Shown: piece by piece, positions 1 through 9,375 of the stretch
Layout of the letters: every line of letters begins with the position of its first letter
Position numbering within the stretch: the stretch's first letter is position 1
Origin: Pseudomonas syringae
GTDB lineage: Bacteria > Pseudomonadota > Gammaproteobacteria > Pseudomonadales > Pseudomonadaceae
NCBI RefSeq assembly: GCF_000737245.1
Contig: NZ_JPQU01000023.1
Coordinates: 124,001-188,000 of the forward strand
Direction: 5' to 3'
Length of the DNA stretch: 64,000 nucleotides
Notes under the pieces: model-generated
Seen by the model: only the letters and a program-made list of their open reading frames with translations
Databases searched by the model: none
What the model was told of the DNA's origin: nothing
Position numbers and translations under genes: made by a program

Positions 1-2
1 TG

Positions 3-143
3 ACACCGGGCTTGCCCCGCGCCATCGAATACCCCCTGCAAGGCGATGACTTGCTTGAGGTCACCCGGCACCAGGTGAGCATCCTCGCAGATCTCGCCGG
101 AACCCACGAAGCGGCCCAACCCAAGGAGCCGAGCCATGTGTGA
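3..143 (+). CDS. 3' end of an unidentified gene (partial)
   Basis: The left edge carries an open frame of 46 codons ending in TGA at 141-143. It is read in the same direction as the kinase that follows, whose ATG at 136 overlaps this stop by several bases. This overlap suggests translational coupling and one operon. The visible C-terminus contains PGLPRAIEYPLQ and LLEVTRHQVSIL and ends in a charged, proline-containing tail. I do not recognise the family. The context of sugar kinase plus acid-sugar transporter suggests a catabolic enzyme, but that is inference only. Confidence 0.6.
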   Translation, partial: TPGLPRAIEYPLQGDDLLEVTRHQVSILADLAGTHEAAQPKEPSHV

Positions 144-1101
144 GATCGATATTCTTTCATTTGGCGAAACCATGGCCATGTTCGTCGCCGAGCAAAGTGG
201 GGATCTGGCTCAGGTCAGCCATTTCGAAAAACGCATCGCCGGGGCTGACAGCAACGTGGCCATTGGTTTGTCGAGGCTGGGCTTCAACGTCGCCTGGCTC
301 AGCCGGGTGGGCAATGACTCTCTGGGACGCTTCGTCACAGAGAGCCTCCAACGCGAAGGTGTCAGCTGTCGCTACGTCACCACCGATGACCGTTACCCCA
401 CGGGCTTCCAGTTCAAGTCTCTGGAACTGCAAGGTGCCGATCCCACCGTGGAGTACTTCCGCAAAGGCTCGGCCGCCAGCCATTTGTCGATAGCTGACCT
501 TGATCCGTCGCTGCTCAATGCCCGCCATCTCCACGCCACCGGTATCCCGGCGGCGCTTTCCGACAGCACCCGTGAGCTGTCCAGAGAATTGATGACGCGC
601 ATGCACCAGGCAGAACGCAGCGTGTCATTCGATCCCAACTTGCGCCCGTCGTTGTGGTCGAGTCAGAAGACCATGATCACCGAGATCAATGCGCTGGCCA
701 GCCTGGCCCATTGGGTTTTGCCCGGCCTGACCGAAGGCATGTTGTTGACCGGCCAGGAAGCGCCTGCCGACATCGCGGCGTTCTATCTGGACCTTGGCGT
801 CGAAGCCGTGGTGATCAAACTGGGAGCCCACGGCGCGTATTACCGCACGGCGCAGGATCAGGGTTTTATCGCCGCTGTACCGGTGCGCAAGGTCGTTGAC
901 ACAGTAGGCGCTGGCGATGGTTTCGCCGTCGGCGTGATCAGCGCCTTGTTGGAAAATCACAGCTTTGCCCATGCCGTGGCCCGTGGCAACTGGGTTGGCA
1001 GCCTGGCCGTGCAAAGTCGCGGCGACATGGAAGGCCTGCCGACCCGGGCGGCTTTGCATGCCGCTTTCAATAGCCAAAGCGTGTTACCAGAACCGGTCTG
1101 A
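136..1101 (+). CDS. kdgK: PfkB-family sugar kinase, 2-keto-3-deoxygluconate kinase type
   Basis: This 321-residue protein has the ribokinase/PfkB fold and would phosphorylate a sugar acid such as 2-keto-3-deoxygluconate with ATP in the cytoplasm. The N-terminal strand DILSFGETM is followed by the substrate loop AGADSNVAIGLSRLG (about residues 36-50). The second PfkB signature, DTVGAGDGFAVG (about 255-266), holds the catalytic aspartate and the anion hole. Length is normal for KdgK. It overlaps the preceding stop codon and is followed 64 bp later by an MFS carrier of the acid-sugar type, so uptake and phosphorylation of one substrate are probably encoded together. The family is certain. The exact substrate is inferred, and related kinases for other ketoses or sugar acids are possible. 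Confidence 0.82.
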   Translation: MCEIDILSFGETMAMFVAEQSGDLAQVSHFEKRIAGADSNVAIGLSRLGFNVAWLSRVGNDSLGRFVTESLQREGVSCRYVTTDDRYPTGFQFKSLELQGADPTVEYFRKGSAASHLSIADLDPSLLNARHLHATGIPAALSDSTRELSRELMTRMHQAERSVSFDPNLRPSLWSSQKTMITEINALASLAHWVLPGLTEGMLLTGQEAPADIAAFYLDLGVEAVVIKLGAHGAYYRTAQDQGFIAAVPVRKVVDTVGAGDGFAVGVISALLENHSFAHAVARGNWVGSLAVQSRGDMEGLPTRAALHAAFNSQSVLPEPV

Positions 1102-1165
1102 CCCCATTCAACAACATTAAGAACCGAACCTGCTGCGACAAAAACAACAAGCTCAGGAGAACAAA

Positions 1166-2482
1166 ATGGACCACTTGCTCGATACGATTAAAACCGGTGG
1201 ATTGAAACGCCGTTGGCTGTTGATCATGCCCATCGTCTTCATCACCTACAGCCTGGCCTATCTGGACCGGGCCAACTATGGCTTCGCCGCAGCGTCAGGC
1301 ATGGCCGAAGACCTGCACATCACACCGGGTATGTCCTCGTTGCTTGGGGCGCTGTTTTTCCTGGGCTACTTCTTCTTTCAAGTGCCGGGAGCCATTTACG
1401 CCCAGAAGCGCAGCGTGAAGAAACTGATCTTCGTCAGCCTGATCCTCTGGGGCAGCCTGGCGACGCTGACCGGCGTGATCTCCAACGTTTACATGTTGAT
1501 CGTGATCCGCTTCCTGCTCGGAGTGGTGGAAGCTGCGGTGATGCCGGCGATGCTGGTCTACCTGTGTTATTGGTTCACCCGCGCTGAACGCTCTAGGGCC
1601 AATACCGTGCTGATCCTCGGCAACCCGGTGACCATGCTCTGGATGTCCGTGGTTTCGGGGTATCTGGTCGCCCATTACAGCTGGCGCTGGATGTTTATTG
1701 TTGAAGGGCTGCCAGCGGTGATCTGGGCCTTCATCTGGTGGCGTCTGGTGGACGAGCGCCCAGCTCAGGCCAAATGGCTGACCGATGCTGAAAAGACCGA
1801 ATTGCAAACCCGACTGGATGCCGAGCAGGTGGGGATCAAACCGGTCAAGAACTACGCCGAGGCCTTCCGCTCGCCCAAAGTGTTGCTGTTGGCGGCGCAA
1901 TATTTCTGCTGGAGCATCGGGGTCTATGGCTTTGTGCTGTGGTTGCCGACCATTCTCAAGCAAGGCATGCAGATGGACATGGTCGAGGCTGGCTGGCTGT
2001 CCGCGTTGCCTTACCTGGCGGCGGTGATTGGCATGGTCGCGGTGTCCTGGGCCTCCGATAAACTGCAGAAACGCAAACTGTTCGTCTGGCCACCGCTGCT
2101 GCTGGCGGCTGTGGCTTTCTACGGCTCCTATGCCTTGGGTACTGAGCACTTTTGGTGGTCGTACTCCTTGCTGGTCATCGCTGGTGCCTGTATGTACGCG
2201 CCTTATGGGCCGTTTTTCGCCATTGTCCCGGAAATCCTTCCAGCTAACGTGGCTGGCGGTGCCATGGCGCTGATCAACAGCCTGGGCGCACTGGGTTCAT
2301 TTGCAGGCTCTTATCTGGTGGGCTACCTGAATGGCATGACGGGCACTCTGAGCGCGTCGTACCTGTTCATGAGCGGATCACTCTTGGTTTCGGTACTGCT
2401 GACGTTGATGCTCAGGCCCGATAACAAACCTCAAGCTGCCAAGGATCAGGGCAATGGTCGCCGGGTGCATGTGCATTCGTGA
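1166..2482 (+). CDS. MFS transporter, anion:cation symporter (acid-sugar) family
   Basis: A 438-residue inner-membrane protein with about 12 hydrophobic segments. The N-terminus (TYSLAYLDRANYGFAAA) fits the ACS family of D-galactonate, glucarate and phthalate carriers, in which a conserved DR pair follows TM1. The inter-domain loop around residues 195-235 is charged and rich in E and K, as usual. The start is supported by CAGGAGA ending 5 bases before the ATG. It lies directly after the KdgK-type kinase, so a proton-coupled uptake role for a sugar acid used by that pathway is likely. The substrate cannot be read from sequence. Confidence 0.85.
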   Translation: MDHLLDTIKTGGLKRRWLLIMPIVFITYSLAYLDRANYGFAAASGMAEDLHITPGMSSLLGALFFLGYFFFQVPGAIYAQKRSVKKLIFVSLILWGSLATLTGVISNVYMLIVIRFLLGVVEAAVMPAMLVYLCYWFTRAERSRANTVLILGNPVTMLWMSVVSGYLVAHYSWRWMFIVEGLPAVIWAFIWWRLVDERPAQAKWLTDAEKTELQTRLDAEQVGIKPVKNYAEAFRSPKVLLLAAQYFCWSIGVYGFVLWLPTILKQGMQMDMVEAGWLSALPYLAAVIGMVAVSWASDKLQKRKLFVWPPLLLAAVAFYGSYALGTEHFWWSYSLLVIAGACMYAPYGPFFAIVPEILPANVAGGAMALINSLGALGSFAGSYLVGYLNGMTGTLSASYLFMSGSLLVSVLLTLMLRPDNKPQAAKDQGNGRRVHVHS

Positions 2483-2500
2483 GAAGACTGTGGCCTCTCT

Positions 2501-2598
2501 GTCGTGGGACCGGCTTTAGCCGGGAAGACTGCATTGCAGACGCCACTTAGGCAGCGCTCTTGTTGAGCCCTTCCCGGCTAAAGCCGGTCCCACGACAC
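2501..2598. repeat. REPIN: two inverted REP palindromes
   Basis: The arm at 2501-2527 (GTGGGACCGGCTTTAGCC core) is repeated inverted at 2569-2597, about 40 bp apart. This is the paired-REP (REPIN/BIME) layout typical of Pseudomonas intergenic DNA. It sits between convergent genes (MFS carrier and chemoreceptor), where such elements commonly settle, and may act as a transcription end or mRNA stabiliser for either. Confidence 0.85.
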
Positions 2599-2625
2599 AG
2601 CCCCACGGATGCAATCACTGCCGAT

Positions 2626-4251
2626 CTAGATCACAAACCGAGCCACCATGCCTTTGAGGTCCACTGCCAGTCTCGACAATTCGTGGCTGGCGGCGCTGGT
2701 CTGGTTGGCTCCGGCGGCGGACTGAGTCGCCAAGTCACGGATGTTCACCAGATTGCGGTCAACCTCGCGGGATACCTGGGCTTGCTCTTCCGATGCGCTG
2801 GCGATTACCAGGTTGCGCTCATTGATTTGCGAGATGGCCTCAGTAATCTGCTCCAATGCTTCACCCGCCGCACGGGCCAGGTCCAAGGTAGTTTGTGTGC
2901 GGCTGGTATTGAGCGCCATGGACTGCACAGCACTGCCGGTACCGCTTTGAATCCCCGCGACCATCTGCTCGATTTCCCGAGTCGATTGCGCAGTGCGATG
3001 CGCCAAGGCACGGACTTCATCAGCCACTACCGCAAAGCCCCTGCCCGCCTCGCCAGCTCGAGCCGCTTCAATGGCTGCGTTCAATGCCAGCAAATTGGTC
3101 TGCTCCGCGATGGAGCGAATCACGTCCAGCACCTTGCCTATGTCGCGCCCCTGTTCGGCCAGCCCTTCGACCAGCTCCGAAGTGGTTTGCACATCCAGCG
3201 TCATGACCTGAATGGCCTTCACGGTTTCGACCACTTTGTCCCGGCCTTGCGCGGCTGTCGCGTTGGATTGCTGCGAGGCTACGGAGGTAGACACCGCATT
3301 GCGTGCGACCTCTTCTACCGCTGCGGTCATTTCATTAACCGCAGTCGCGGCCTGCTCGATTTCATCATTCTGCTTTTGCAGGCCCCGGGAAGACTCCTCC
3401 GTAACCGCGCTCAGCTCTTCGGCGGCCGACGCCAGTTGCGTGGCCGAGCCAGAAATCATCTCGATGGTCTTGCGCAGGTTCTGCTGCATGACGCAGAGCG
3501 CAGCGAGCAACCGTGCAGGTTCGTCATTGCCATCCACTTCAATCGTCTTGGTCAGATCGCCAGCCGCGATCTCCTCGGCTGCGCGCACTGCCTTGCTCAG
3601 CGGGGTGACGATGCTGCGGGTCAGTACCCAGGCCAACAATACCGTCATGAGTGCAGCAGCAATAGAAAAGCAAATAATGCCCAGCGTCGCCTGGTCGTAT
3701 TGCGCTCCAGCCACTCTAGACTCAGCAGTCGCCCCGGCTCTGTTGATCGCCACTAACTTGTTGAGTTGCTCGCCCATCAAATCCGTACCGTTCTTGATCC
3801 GGGTATTGATCAGCGCGCGCAACTCTTCAATTTTATCCAGACGCGACAATTGCAGCGCCTCGTCCTGGGCAGCCAGATACTTGCCGAGCGTTTCATCAAA
3901 TTCTTTATAAAGGGTCCGTTCATCAACGTCCGCCGGAAGCTCCGCATAACTGACCTTGGCCTTCTGCAGGTTGCTGGTCAATTCGGCGATCCGCCTCTCT
4001 GCTTCTTGCAGGGCAGCCGGCTCCCGATTGGTCAAGATCCTAAAGGACAGGATCCGAAGGCGCAGCACACCTTCCGTGACGTTGCCCAGGAACCCGATGC
4101 TGGGCAGCATGTTGGTTTCCATGTCAGTGGTGGCCTGGCGAATGACTGACATACGATTGAGGGCGAAAAAGCCCAGCACAATGACCAGCAGTGCAATAAA
4201 CGCAAACCCCAGAAATGCCCGCGGCGCAATATTTATAGTTCTTGGCGACAT
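2626..4251 (-). CDS. Methyl-accepting chemotaxis protein
   Basis: A transmembrane chemoreceptor of 541 residues when started at the internal ATG at 4251 ([16 protein letters not shown]). The frame is open 25 codons further upstream, but that extension is proline-rich and atypical. TM1 is at about residues 12-32. A four-helix-bundle periplasmic sensor follows, then TM2 near 190-210, a HAMP linker ([14 protein letters not shown]), and the cytoplasmic signalling hairpin. The hairpin tip contains [20 protein letters not shown], the nearly invariant CheA/CheW contact site. It would relay a small-molecule signal to the CheA kinase. The ligand is not predictable. No che genes are nearby, so it is an orphan receptor, as is common in Pseudomonas. 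Confidence 0.93.
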   Translation of the reverse strand: MSPRTINIAPRAFLGFAFIALLVIVLGFFALNRMSVIRQATTDMETNMLPSIGFLGNVTEGVLRLRILSFRILTNREPAALQEAERRIAELTSNLQKAKVSYAELPADVDERTLYKEFDETLGKYLAAQDEALQLSRLDKIEELRALINTRIKNGTDLMGEQLNKLVAINRAGATAESRVAGAQYDQATLGIICFSIAAALMTVLLAWVLTRSIVTPLSKAVRAAEEIAAGDLTKTIEVDGNDEPARLLAALCVMQQNLRKTIEMISGSATQLASAAEELSAVTEESSRGLQKQNDEIEQAATAVNEMTAAVEEVARNAVSTSVASQQSNATAAQGRDKVVETVKAIQVMTLDVQTTSELVEGLAEQGRDIGKVLDVIRSIAEQTNLLALNAAIEAARAGEAGRGFAVVADEVRALAHRTAQSTREIEQMVAGIQSGTGSAVQSMALNTSRTQTTLDLARAAGEALEQITEAISQINERNLVIASASEEQAQVSREVDRNLVNIRDLATQSAAGANQTSAASHELSRLAVDLKGMVARFVI

Positions 4252-4924
4252 GGATGTATTCTCAGTTGGAACAACGACGGCAGCGTTCCTTGCAGGGACC
4301 GGCTCTTGAGGCGTTAATCGCCTCATGAGCGGAGGCGCAGATACTCCTTCGCGCCTATCAGGGCTATCGGCAGCGATGGAGTGTTCAATGAGTGGAATGT
4401 GTTTTTTATTTTCGACGCCAAACCAAGTCCAAAACCTTCAAGTGGCGCGCTACAGCACTCAAGCTCGCGCTAATTCGTCTCGCTTATTGCCCACCTAAAC
4501 TTCAGCGCAAAGCTTATTGCGCAGAAGTTCGCTGGTTTCAGGCACCGCCTGCAACGGAAAAAGTCGGCTCATGGTATCTCCCCCGGACAGGCGGCAGAAT
4601 TGGTCCGCAGCTTGGGACCCATCAGCGCGTCAGCAATCTTGCGCGGCGAAGGCGGGGATCACCCCACGGCTGCACCCGCAGATCAACGCTAACGGTTCCA
4701 AGGGGGCACTCCATAAGACATAAAAAGGTATAAACAGCATGACTGGCGTCAAGGTTTTGCAAATACTTTGCAGGTTCTGCAAAAAAAAGCTGACGGGAGT
4801 TTTCAGAGTGCTATTTTTGAAACACGTAAGGACTGTCCTATAGTTTTGCAGAAAAACTTATAAGACAGCTCCCTTGCCTCCGATTTGAGCTTAAGCATGT
4901 GCTCGTTTCAAAGAGGTGGGTTCA
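4252..4924. other. Gene-poor intergenic region between MCP and DUF1652 gene
   Basis: About 670 bp without a convincing gene. The left part must hold the leftward promoter of the chemoreceptor. A 113-codon frame at 4392-4733 has no recognisable motif and atypical composition and is not called. The right part (about 4740-4900) is AT-rich, contains the imperfect inverted repeat at 4833-4868, and probably holds the promoter of the DUF1652 gene. Confidence 0.6.
4833..4868. promoter_or_regulatory. Imperfect inverted repeat upstream of DUF1652 gene
   Basis: CTGTCCTATA at the left and TTATAAGACAG at the right form an imperfect inverted repeat separated by about 15 bases, 57-92 bp before the DUF1652 start codon. 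The spacing and the flanking AT-rich sequence are compatible with a regulator-binding site overlapping the promoter. No specific regulator is identified. Confidence 0.35.
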
Positions 4925-5182
4925 ATGAATAAAGTCACGTTCCCCAACGCCTGTCAGCTAATGCGCTGGTACTTCCATCCGGTTGGGTTCGAAGCCACCA
5001 TGGATGCACCCAGCAGCATGGTCGCGCGTCTGTTTGATCGCGCCAGTGGCGAGACCGTAATCGCGATTGCCGGCCTGCCTTGCGCCACCGTGATGAATGC
5101 CACCGAGGTGGAGCTGATCATTGAAGCCATCGAGGCGGAGCTCGAATCCTTTATTCCACCCCGTGTTTCGCGAATCTCGTAA
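4925..5182 (+). CDS. DUF1652 family protein
   Basis: A small cytoplasmic protein of 85 residues starting MNKVTFPNACQLMRWYFHPV, which matches the DUF1652 family found almost only in Pseudomonas. I place the start at ATG 4925, preceded by AAGAGGTGG. A GTG three codons upstream would add MGS but lies within that ribosome binding site. The family has no established biochemical function. It has no signal peptide or membrane segment. The gene converges on the helicase with a gap of only 10 bp, so transcription of the two may interfere. Confidence 0.85.
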   Translation: MNKVTFPNACQLMRWYFHPVGFEATMDAPSSMVARLFDRASGETVIAIAGLPCATVMNATEVELIIEAIEAELESFIPPRVSRIS

Positions 5183-5192
5183 GCGGCAGCCC

Positions 5193-7679
5193 CTATGCGC
5201 CGCGCCCGCTGCGCAAGTCCTCGAAAAACGGCTTGCTCTGATCTATCCGATCAGATGCTTTACTGACGTTCACTGCGTCACGAGCGTTGTTATCGATATA
5301 CCAATAACAGTGGCGCACCGCCCGGGTGATGGCGACGTACGCCAGCCGCAGGACCTCATCACGTTGAGCCTTGTCGAACGGATCACTGTCTGTCGGAGTG
5401 CCCAGTCCAGCGAGCCGGTATAGCTGATTTTTGTACGGGGACTGGGTCAGATGCTGGCAATCTCCCAGCAAAAATACTGCGTCGGCCTGCAAGCCCTTGG
5501 CGCTGTGATAGGTCAACTGCTTGAATCGTCGCGCTGAAGGCGCCAAGGCATAGTCGGCATTCACCAGCGCCTCCAACTGCTGCGTAAACAGCGCTTTCTC
5601 ACTGCTTTTGCGGTACAGCAGCAGAATCGAATCACCGGCGTTGTAGTGCTCGATCACCTGCTGCGCCAATTGCTCGTCATTGCGATCCATGACCTTGACC
5701 GGCAGCAGCTCCTGGTTGGCCCCGCTGGCACGGGCCTTCTTGCCGGCAATGGCGGGCGCGGCGCGAACAATGTGCTCTGCCGCGTCAATGATGTGCTGGT
5801 GGCTGCGGTAATTGTCACTGAGCAACACCTTTGTGGTCGCAGGTGACGGGAATTCCTTCGGAAACTCCATGAAGTATTTGGGCGAACTGCCGCGCCAGCC
5901 ATAAATTGATTGCCAGTCATCACCAACGCATAGCAGCGAAGCATGCTGCGCACCGCGTCCGACGTGCATGTTCGGCCCCCGGCGGCGAATCTCGCGCAAA
6001 CTGGCGCGCACCCAGGACACGATTTGCGGCGAGACGTCCTGGAATTCATCGATCATCAAATGTGCAAGCGGCCTGAGCTGCTCATCGCCTACCAGTTTGA
6101 GATTCTCCGGAGAGTTCTCACCAAACATGGCAAACATTCGGTTGTAGGTCATGACCGGGGGCGTTTGGGTCAACAGCTGGTTCTCGAAAGCTTTCCAGAA
6201 CAGGCTCAAGGCTTCGAAGTAGTATCGATCCGGATCATTGCTGGCGAAGCTCATCTCGGCGACAGCTGCCGGGACATCCAGCCCCAGATTCTCGATAAAC
6301 CCGGCGGCGGCCACAAAGCTGTCCAGCAAAGGTGCAGAGCCGAGCTCTCCTTTGACCTTATAGTCAAAACCAGGCCCAGCGACTGCGGCACCCGACAGGG
6401 ATTGCAAAACGCGACTTCCCGCTTCGTAGTTATCAAGCCATATCAACGGCTTACGACAGAAAGCTTGAAACAGGGTGCGCTTGATCACCCACTCGGCCCA
6501 CACCGGCAATTTGGCCCCGGGGCGTTTCATCTGCTGATTTTCCGAGGGGTCATAACCCAGCACCACCCAGGCATCCAGCTCCGCGCTGTAGCCATGCAAA
6601 TGGAAACCGAACCCGTTGATTTCCACGGTCTGGCGCATCGGTTCAATGCCTTTGATGGGCCACGCCTTGGCGCGAATCCACAAGTCTTCCACGATATCGC
6701 ACAGTTCTTCGTCGCGTTTGGCTGACAACTCGGTCACCGTCACCCGCTTCTGTACATCAGGATGGTCCCGTTCCAACTCCTTGAGCTGCAGCGCCTGGCG
6801 GTAAAGTGGTGCCATGACCTCACGAAAGCGTTCGTTACCGGCATACAGATCGCGATAACAGAGATTCAGCTGCTGGCGCTGTGCGTCATTTATGCGTAGA
6901 TCAAACGGATTGCTGTCGGCCCCCTCTTCCAGCCCCATCGTCTGACTGCCAAGGTTCTCAAAAGCGATGAGTTTTTCCAGACCCGGCATGCTGCGGACCA
7001 GCGGCAGAATCCGCGAATGAAAAGTGCGCACCACCTCCCGAGCCTGTTTCTGACTGAGATCACGGCCCCAAAGCCCCAGGATTTCAATGAGCTTATTGAC
7101 GAAGTCCTTCCGTGACTCGCGGGTGAAAGTCACCACGGTCATGGAGTCCAGCTCGAAATCAAGATAATGGGTCAGCAACAGGATGCGCAGCACCAGGGAG
7201 GTGGACTTGCCAGCGCCTGCCCCGGCAATCACATAGGTCGATGGGGTATCGCCGAAGATCATTTTCCACTGCGCCGCGCTGGGTTGCCCATCAGCCGGCA
7301 GCTTGAGCGCAACATCAGCTTTGATGCGCTTCTTGAGATCGGCCGTCAGCGGTAGCCGCCAGTCAGCGAACAAATGGTCATCCACCTTCGGCCCACGATG
7401 CTCCAAAGGCCGCGTGTCGCGGATCACGAGCACCTTGCGCCCCTCTTCGATACCGTCCAGATGACCATCGGCGTAGCCCTCATCGACCCCATGCTGATGA
7501 CCATTGAGGTAACCGTCCGCGTGACCCTGTTTCCATGACGGTTGATGCTGGGCGCGCAGACGATCAAGTCCGCGGCCCAGCAAACGCGAGGCCAGGCGCT
7601 TGAAGAACGGCAACTGTTGCGGGGTGATCAGTTCAGGCTCGTTATCGGAATGGGCATCGACAGGCAGATTGTCTGGCAC
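5193..7679 (-). CDS. UvrD/Rep-family ATP-dependent DNA helicase
   Basis: An 828-residue superfamily 1A helicase. Visible motifs in order: Walker A GAGAGKSTSL (about 152-161), motif Ia TFTRESRKDF, Walker B/motif II MIDEFQDVSP (about 540), motif III VGDDWQSIYGWRGS, motif IV LLSDNYRS, and motif VI YVAITRAVRH near the C-terminus. It should unwind or remodel DNA with 3'-5' polarity. The first about 80 residues carry a Gly/His/Asp-rich repeat (GYLNG, GYADGHLDG) not found in UvrD or Rep, and motifs I and II are separated by an unusually long segment of about 380 residues. It is therefore an accessory helicase rather than housekeeping UvrD. The start is GTG with GGAG upstream. Confidence 0.88.
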   Translation of the reverse strand: MPDNLPVDAHSDNEPELITPQQLPFFKRLASRLLGRGLDRLRAQHQPSWKQGHADGYLNGHQHGVDEGYADGHLDGIEEGRKVLVIRDTRPLEHRGPKVDDHLFADWRLPLTADLKKRIKADVALKLPADGQPSAAQWKMIFGDTPSTYVIAGAGAGKSTSLVLRILLLTHYLDFELDSMTVVTFTRESRKDFVNKLIEILGLWGRDLSQKQAREVVRTFHSRILPLVRSMPGLEKLIAFENLGSQTMGLEEGADSNPFDLRINDAQRQQLNLCYRDLYAGNERFREVMAPLYRQALQLKELERDHPDVQKRVTVTELSAKRDEELCDIVEDLWIRAKAWPIKGIEPMRQTVEINGFGFHLHGYSAELDAWVVLGYDPSENQQMKRPGAKLPVWAEWVIKRTLFQAFCRKPLIWLDNYEAGSRVLQSLSGAAVAGPGFDYKVKGELGSAPLLDSFVAAAGFIENLGLDVPAAVAEMSFASNDPDRYYFEALSLFWKAFENQLLTQTPPVMTYNRMFAMFGENSPENLKLVGDEQLRPLAHLMIDEFQDVSPQIVSWVRASLREIRRRGPNMHVGRGAQHASLLCVGDDWQSIYGWRGSSPKYFMEFPKEFPSPATTKVLLSDNYRSHQHIIDAAEHIVRAAPAIAGKKARASGANQELLPVKVMDRNDEQLAQQVIEHYNAGDSILLLYRKSSEKALFTQQLEALVNADYALAPSARRFKQLTYHSAKGLQADAVFLLGDCQHLTQSPYKNQLYRLAGLGTPTDSDPFDKAQRDEVLRLAYVAITRAVRHCYWYIDNNARDAVNVSKASDRIDQSKPFFEDLRSGRGA

Positions 7680-7956
7680 GCAGGCTCCAGGCGGATGATT
7701 AAGCAGAGGGCGCGTATGGTCACCCGATTTGCCCCTCAGCTCCAGTGAAATGCTTTGCCATCAAGCTATTAGCCGATCAAGTGCAGGTGGTGTAGAGAAT
7801 ATCGAGGCATTTATGAATCGATAATCCAGATAGGTTAAAGCGATTATTTACGCTTTTTATCGATAATAATTTGATCAATCATAGCCCCATCGACAACCGA
7901 ACAACGTTCAGCAGCCGGGCTCACTTATGGCCCGCCCCTGCTCAGGAGGCCACACC
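7680..7956. promoter_or_regulatory. Divergent promoter region, helicase/pirin
   Basis: An AT-rich 277-bp spacer between two divergently transcribed genes. It holds the sequence ATCGATAAT near 7815 and again as TTATCGATAATAA near 7857. These repeated palindromic ATCGAT blocks may be regulator contacts for the pirin promoter. No divergent regulator gene is present here. Confidence 0.35.
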
Positions 7957-8652
7957 ATGCTGCAATTACGACCTTTCAACACTTTGGGCGGCGCCAACCA
8001 CGGCTGGCTGGACGCACATCACCATTTCTCCTTCGCCGAGTACTACGACACCCAACGCATGAACTGGGGTCAACTGCGGGTTTGGAACGATGACGTGATC
8101 CAGGCGGGCACCGGCTTCCCGAAACACGCCCACCGGGACATGGAAATCATCACCTACGTTCGTGAAGGTGCTATCACTCACGAAGACAACCTGGGTAACA
8201 AAGGCCGCACCGAAGCCGGTGACGTCCAGGTCATGAGCGCTGGCACCGGTATTGCCCATAGCGAATACAACCTGGAATCCAAAGCCACCAAGATCTTCCA
8301 GATCTGGATCATGCCCAACGAAACCGGCGCAGCACCTTCTTGGGGTGCCAAACCGTTTCCGAAAGGCGATCGCGAAGGCTTCGTGACCCTGGCCAGCGGT
8401 AAGTCGGGTGACGACGTCAGCTTGCGGATCCGCGCCGATGCCCGACTGGTAGCCGCCAATCTGAAAGCCGGGGAAAGCGCCGAATACCATATGGACGCAG
8501 GTCGTCGTGCCTATCTCGTGCCAGCTACCGGTAGCATTGAGGTCAACGGTGTGAAGGCTGTGGCACGGGACGGTATCGCGGTGGAAGATGAGCGTGTCCT
8601 GCGGGTCACCGCCATCGAAGACAGCGAAATCGTGCTGGTGGATGTGGCTTGA
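7957..8652 (+). CDS. Pirin family protein (YhaK/quercetinase-like)
   Basis: A 231-residue bicupin. The start at ATG 7957 (MLQLRPFNTLGGANHGWL) is set by CAGGAGG at 7943-7949. An upstream in-frame ATG at 7927 precedes that site and is not used. The N-terminal cupin has the metal-binding pattern HAHRDMEIITYV (about residues 60-71) and GTGIAHSE (about 101-108), which supply three histidines and a glutamate. Pirins of this type bind Fe or Zn; some oxidise quercetin in vitro, but the physiological role is usually unknown. YhaK of E. coli is linked to stress sensing. The gene is monocistronic and ends in a strong hairpin terminator. Confidence 0.88.
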   Translation: MLQLRPFNTLGGANHGWLDAHHHFSFAEYYDTQRMNWGQLRVWNDDVIQAGTGFPKHAHRDMEIITYVREGAITHEDNLGNKGRTEAGDVQVMSAGTGIAHSEYNLESKATKIFQIWIMPNETGAAPSWGAKPFPKGDREGFVTLASGKSGDDVSLRIRADARLVAANLKAGESAEYHMDAGRRAYLVPATGSIEVNGVKAVARDGIAVEDERVLRVTAIEDSEIVLVDVA

Positions 8653-8680
8653 TCACCTGCTGAAGGCAACGCATAAGAAA

Positions 8681-8710
8681 GCCCGAACTCGTGAGAGTCC
8701 GGGCTTTTTG
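8681..8710. terminator. Bidirectional rho-independent terminator
   Basis: The stem GCCCGAACTC / GAGTCCGGGC with loop GTGA is followed by a T-run (GGGCTTTTTG). Reading leftward, the complement also gives a hairpin followed by several T residues, so it can end both the pirin transcript and the leftward T6SS module. It is nearly identical to the hairpin at 12457-12487. Confidence 0.85.
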
Positions 8711-8787
8711 TTAGCCTTCGCCGATTTGATATCGACACGGCCAGCTAATGTGCTCGTCACTCGACCTTACGCTTCGTAATTTAAGCT

Positions 8788-9315
8788 TCATTTATATTCC
8801 ACCACGGATTCAAACCACATTGTGAAATCCGGATGACTTTGGCTGGCCTTGTCAATCAGCTGTTGCAGGTTTTCGTCACTGAACTCGAATTCATCCTGAA
8901 TAATCCGTCGAAGCTCACTCCAGACGCGCTCATTAAATTCATCAGAACACCCGAAAGCACCACAACAAAAAGATTCCCCCAAGCCAAGTTGCCTGATGAA
9001 ATCCTCTATGTCTGTGGCCAATAACATGGATTCACCTTCTGAACCAACATAGACCACAGGTGGCTTCGCGTTCAGGCCAGGGTAATACCACAGCAGGAAC
9101 ATTGAGCCAGAAGCATCTCTGCCGAACTGAACAAACGTATCTCCCGACGTGGACCAACGCTGGCCACCAAAACAATAACCAAACTCCTCAGCGAGCTGTT
9201 CGTCGCTAGGCTCAACTACGCGAAAATCATGCGGCCATTCAATATGCGGGCCCGTACTGAGCCCCTTCAAAAACGACACAGCGGCCTGAGTAGCAGCATC
9301 CATTTTTTCTCGCAT
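8788..9315 (-). CDS. SMI1/KNR4 (SUKH)-like protein, probable immunity protein
   Basis: A soluble protein of 175 residues with no signal peptide. The central region (FLLWYYPGLNAKPPVVYVGS, followed by EGE, then DIEDFIRQLG) resembles the SMI1/KNR4 or SUKH fold that is common among immunity proteins of polymorphic toxins. A CC pair occurs in ESFCCGAFGCSDEF. It is the last gene of the leftward T6SS module, separated by 60 bp from the third exported small protein. By family and position it may protect against a cytoplasmic toxin, yet no such toxin is visible here. It could be an orphan immunity gene retained from another effector. The family call is by pattern and moderately secure. Confidence 0.6.
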   Translation of the reverse strand: MREKMDAATQAAVSFLKGLSTGPHIEWPHDFRVVEPSDEQLAEEFGYCFGGQRWSTSGDTFVQFGRDASGSMFLLWYYPGLNAKPPVVYVGSEGESMLLATDIEDFIRQLGLGESFCCGAFGCSDEFNERVWSELRRIIQDEFEFSDENLQQLIDKASQSHPDFTMWFESVVEYK

Positions 9316-9375
9316 TTATGACGTTCCATTCATGTTATTGACATGCAAGCTGCGGCAGCAGTTAGCTCATAGGTC

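Noticed and set aside
2560..3756. 398-codon open frame on the plus strand opposite the chemoreceptor
   Set aside because: It is antisense to a clear MCP with all family motifs, and its translation has no recognisable domain.
4392..4733. 113-codon frame in the intergenic region
   Set aside because: No ribosome binding site, basic low-quality composition and no family pattern.
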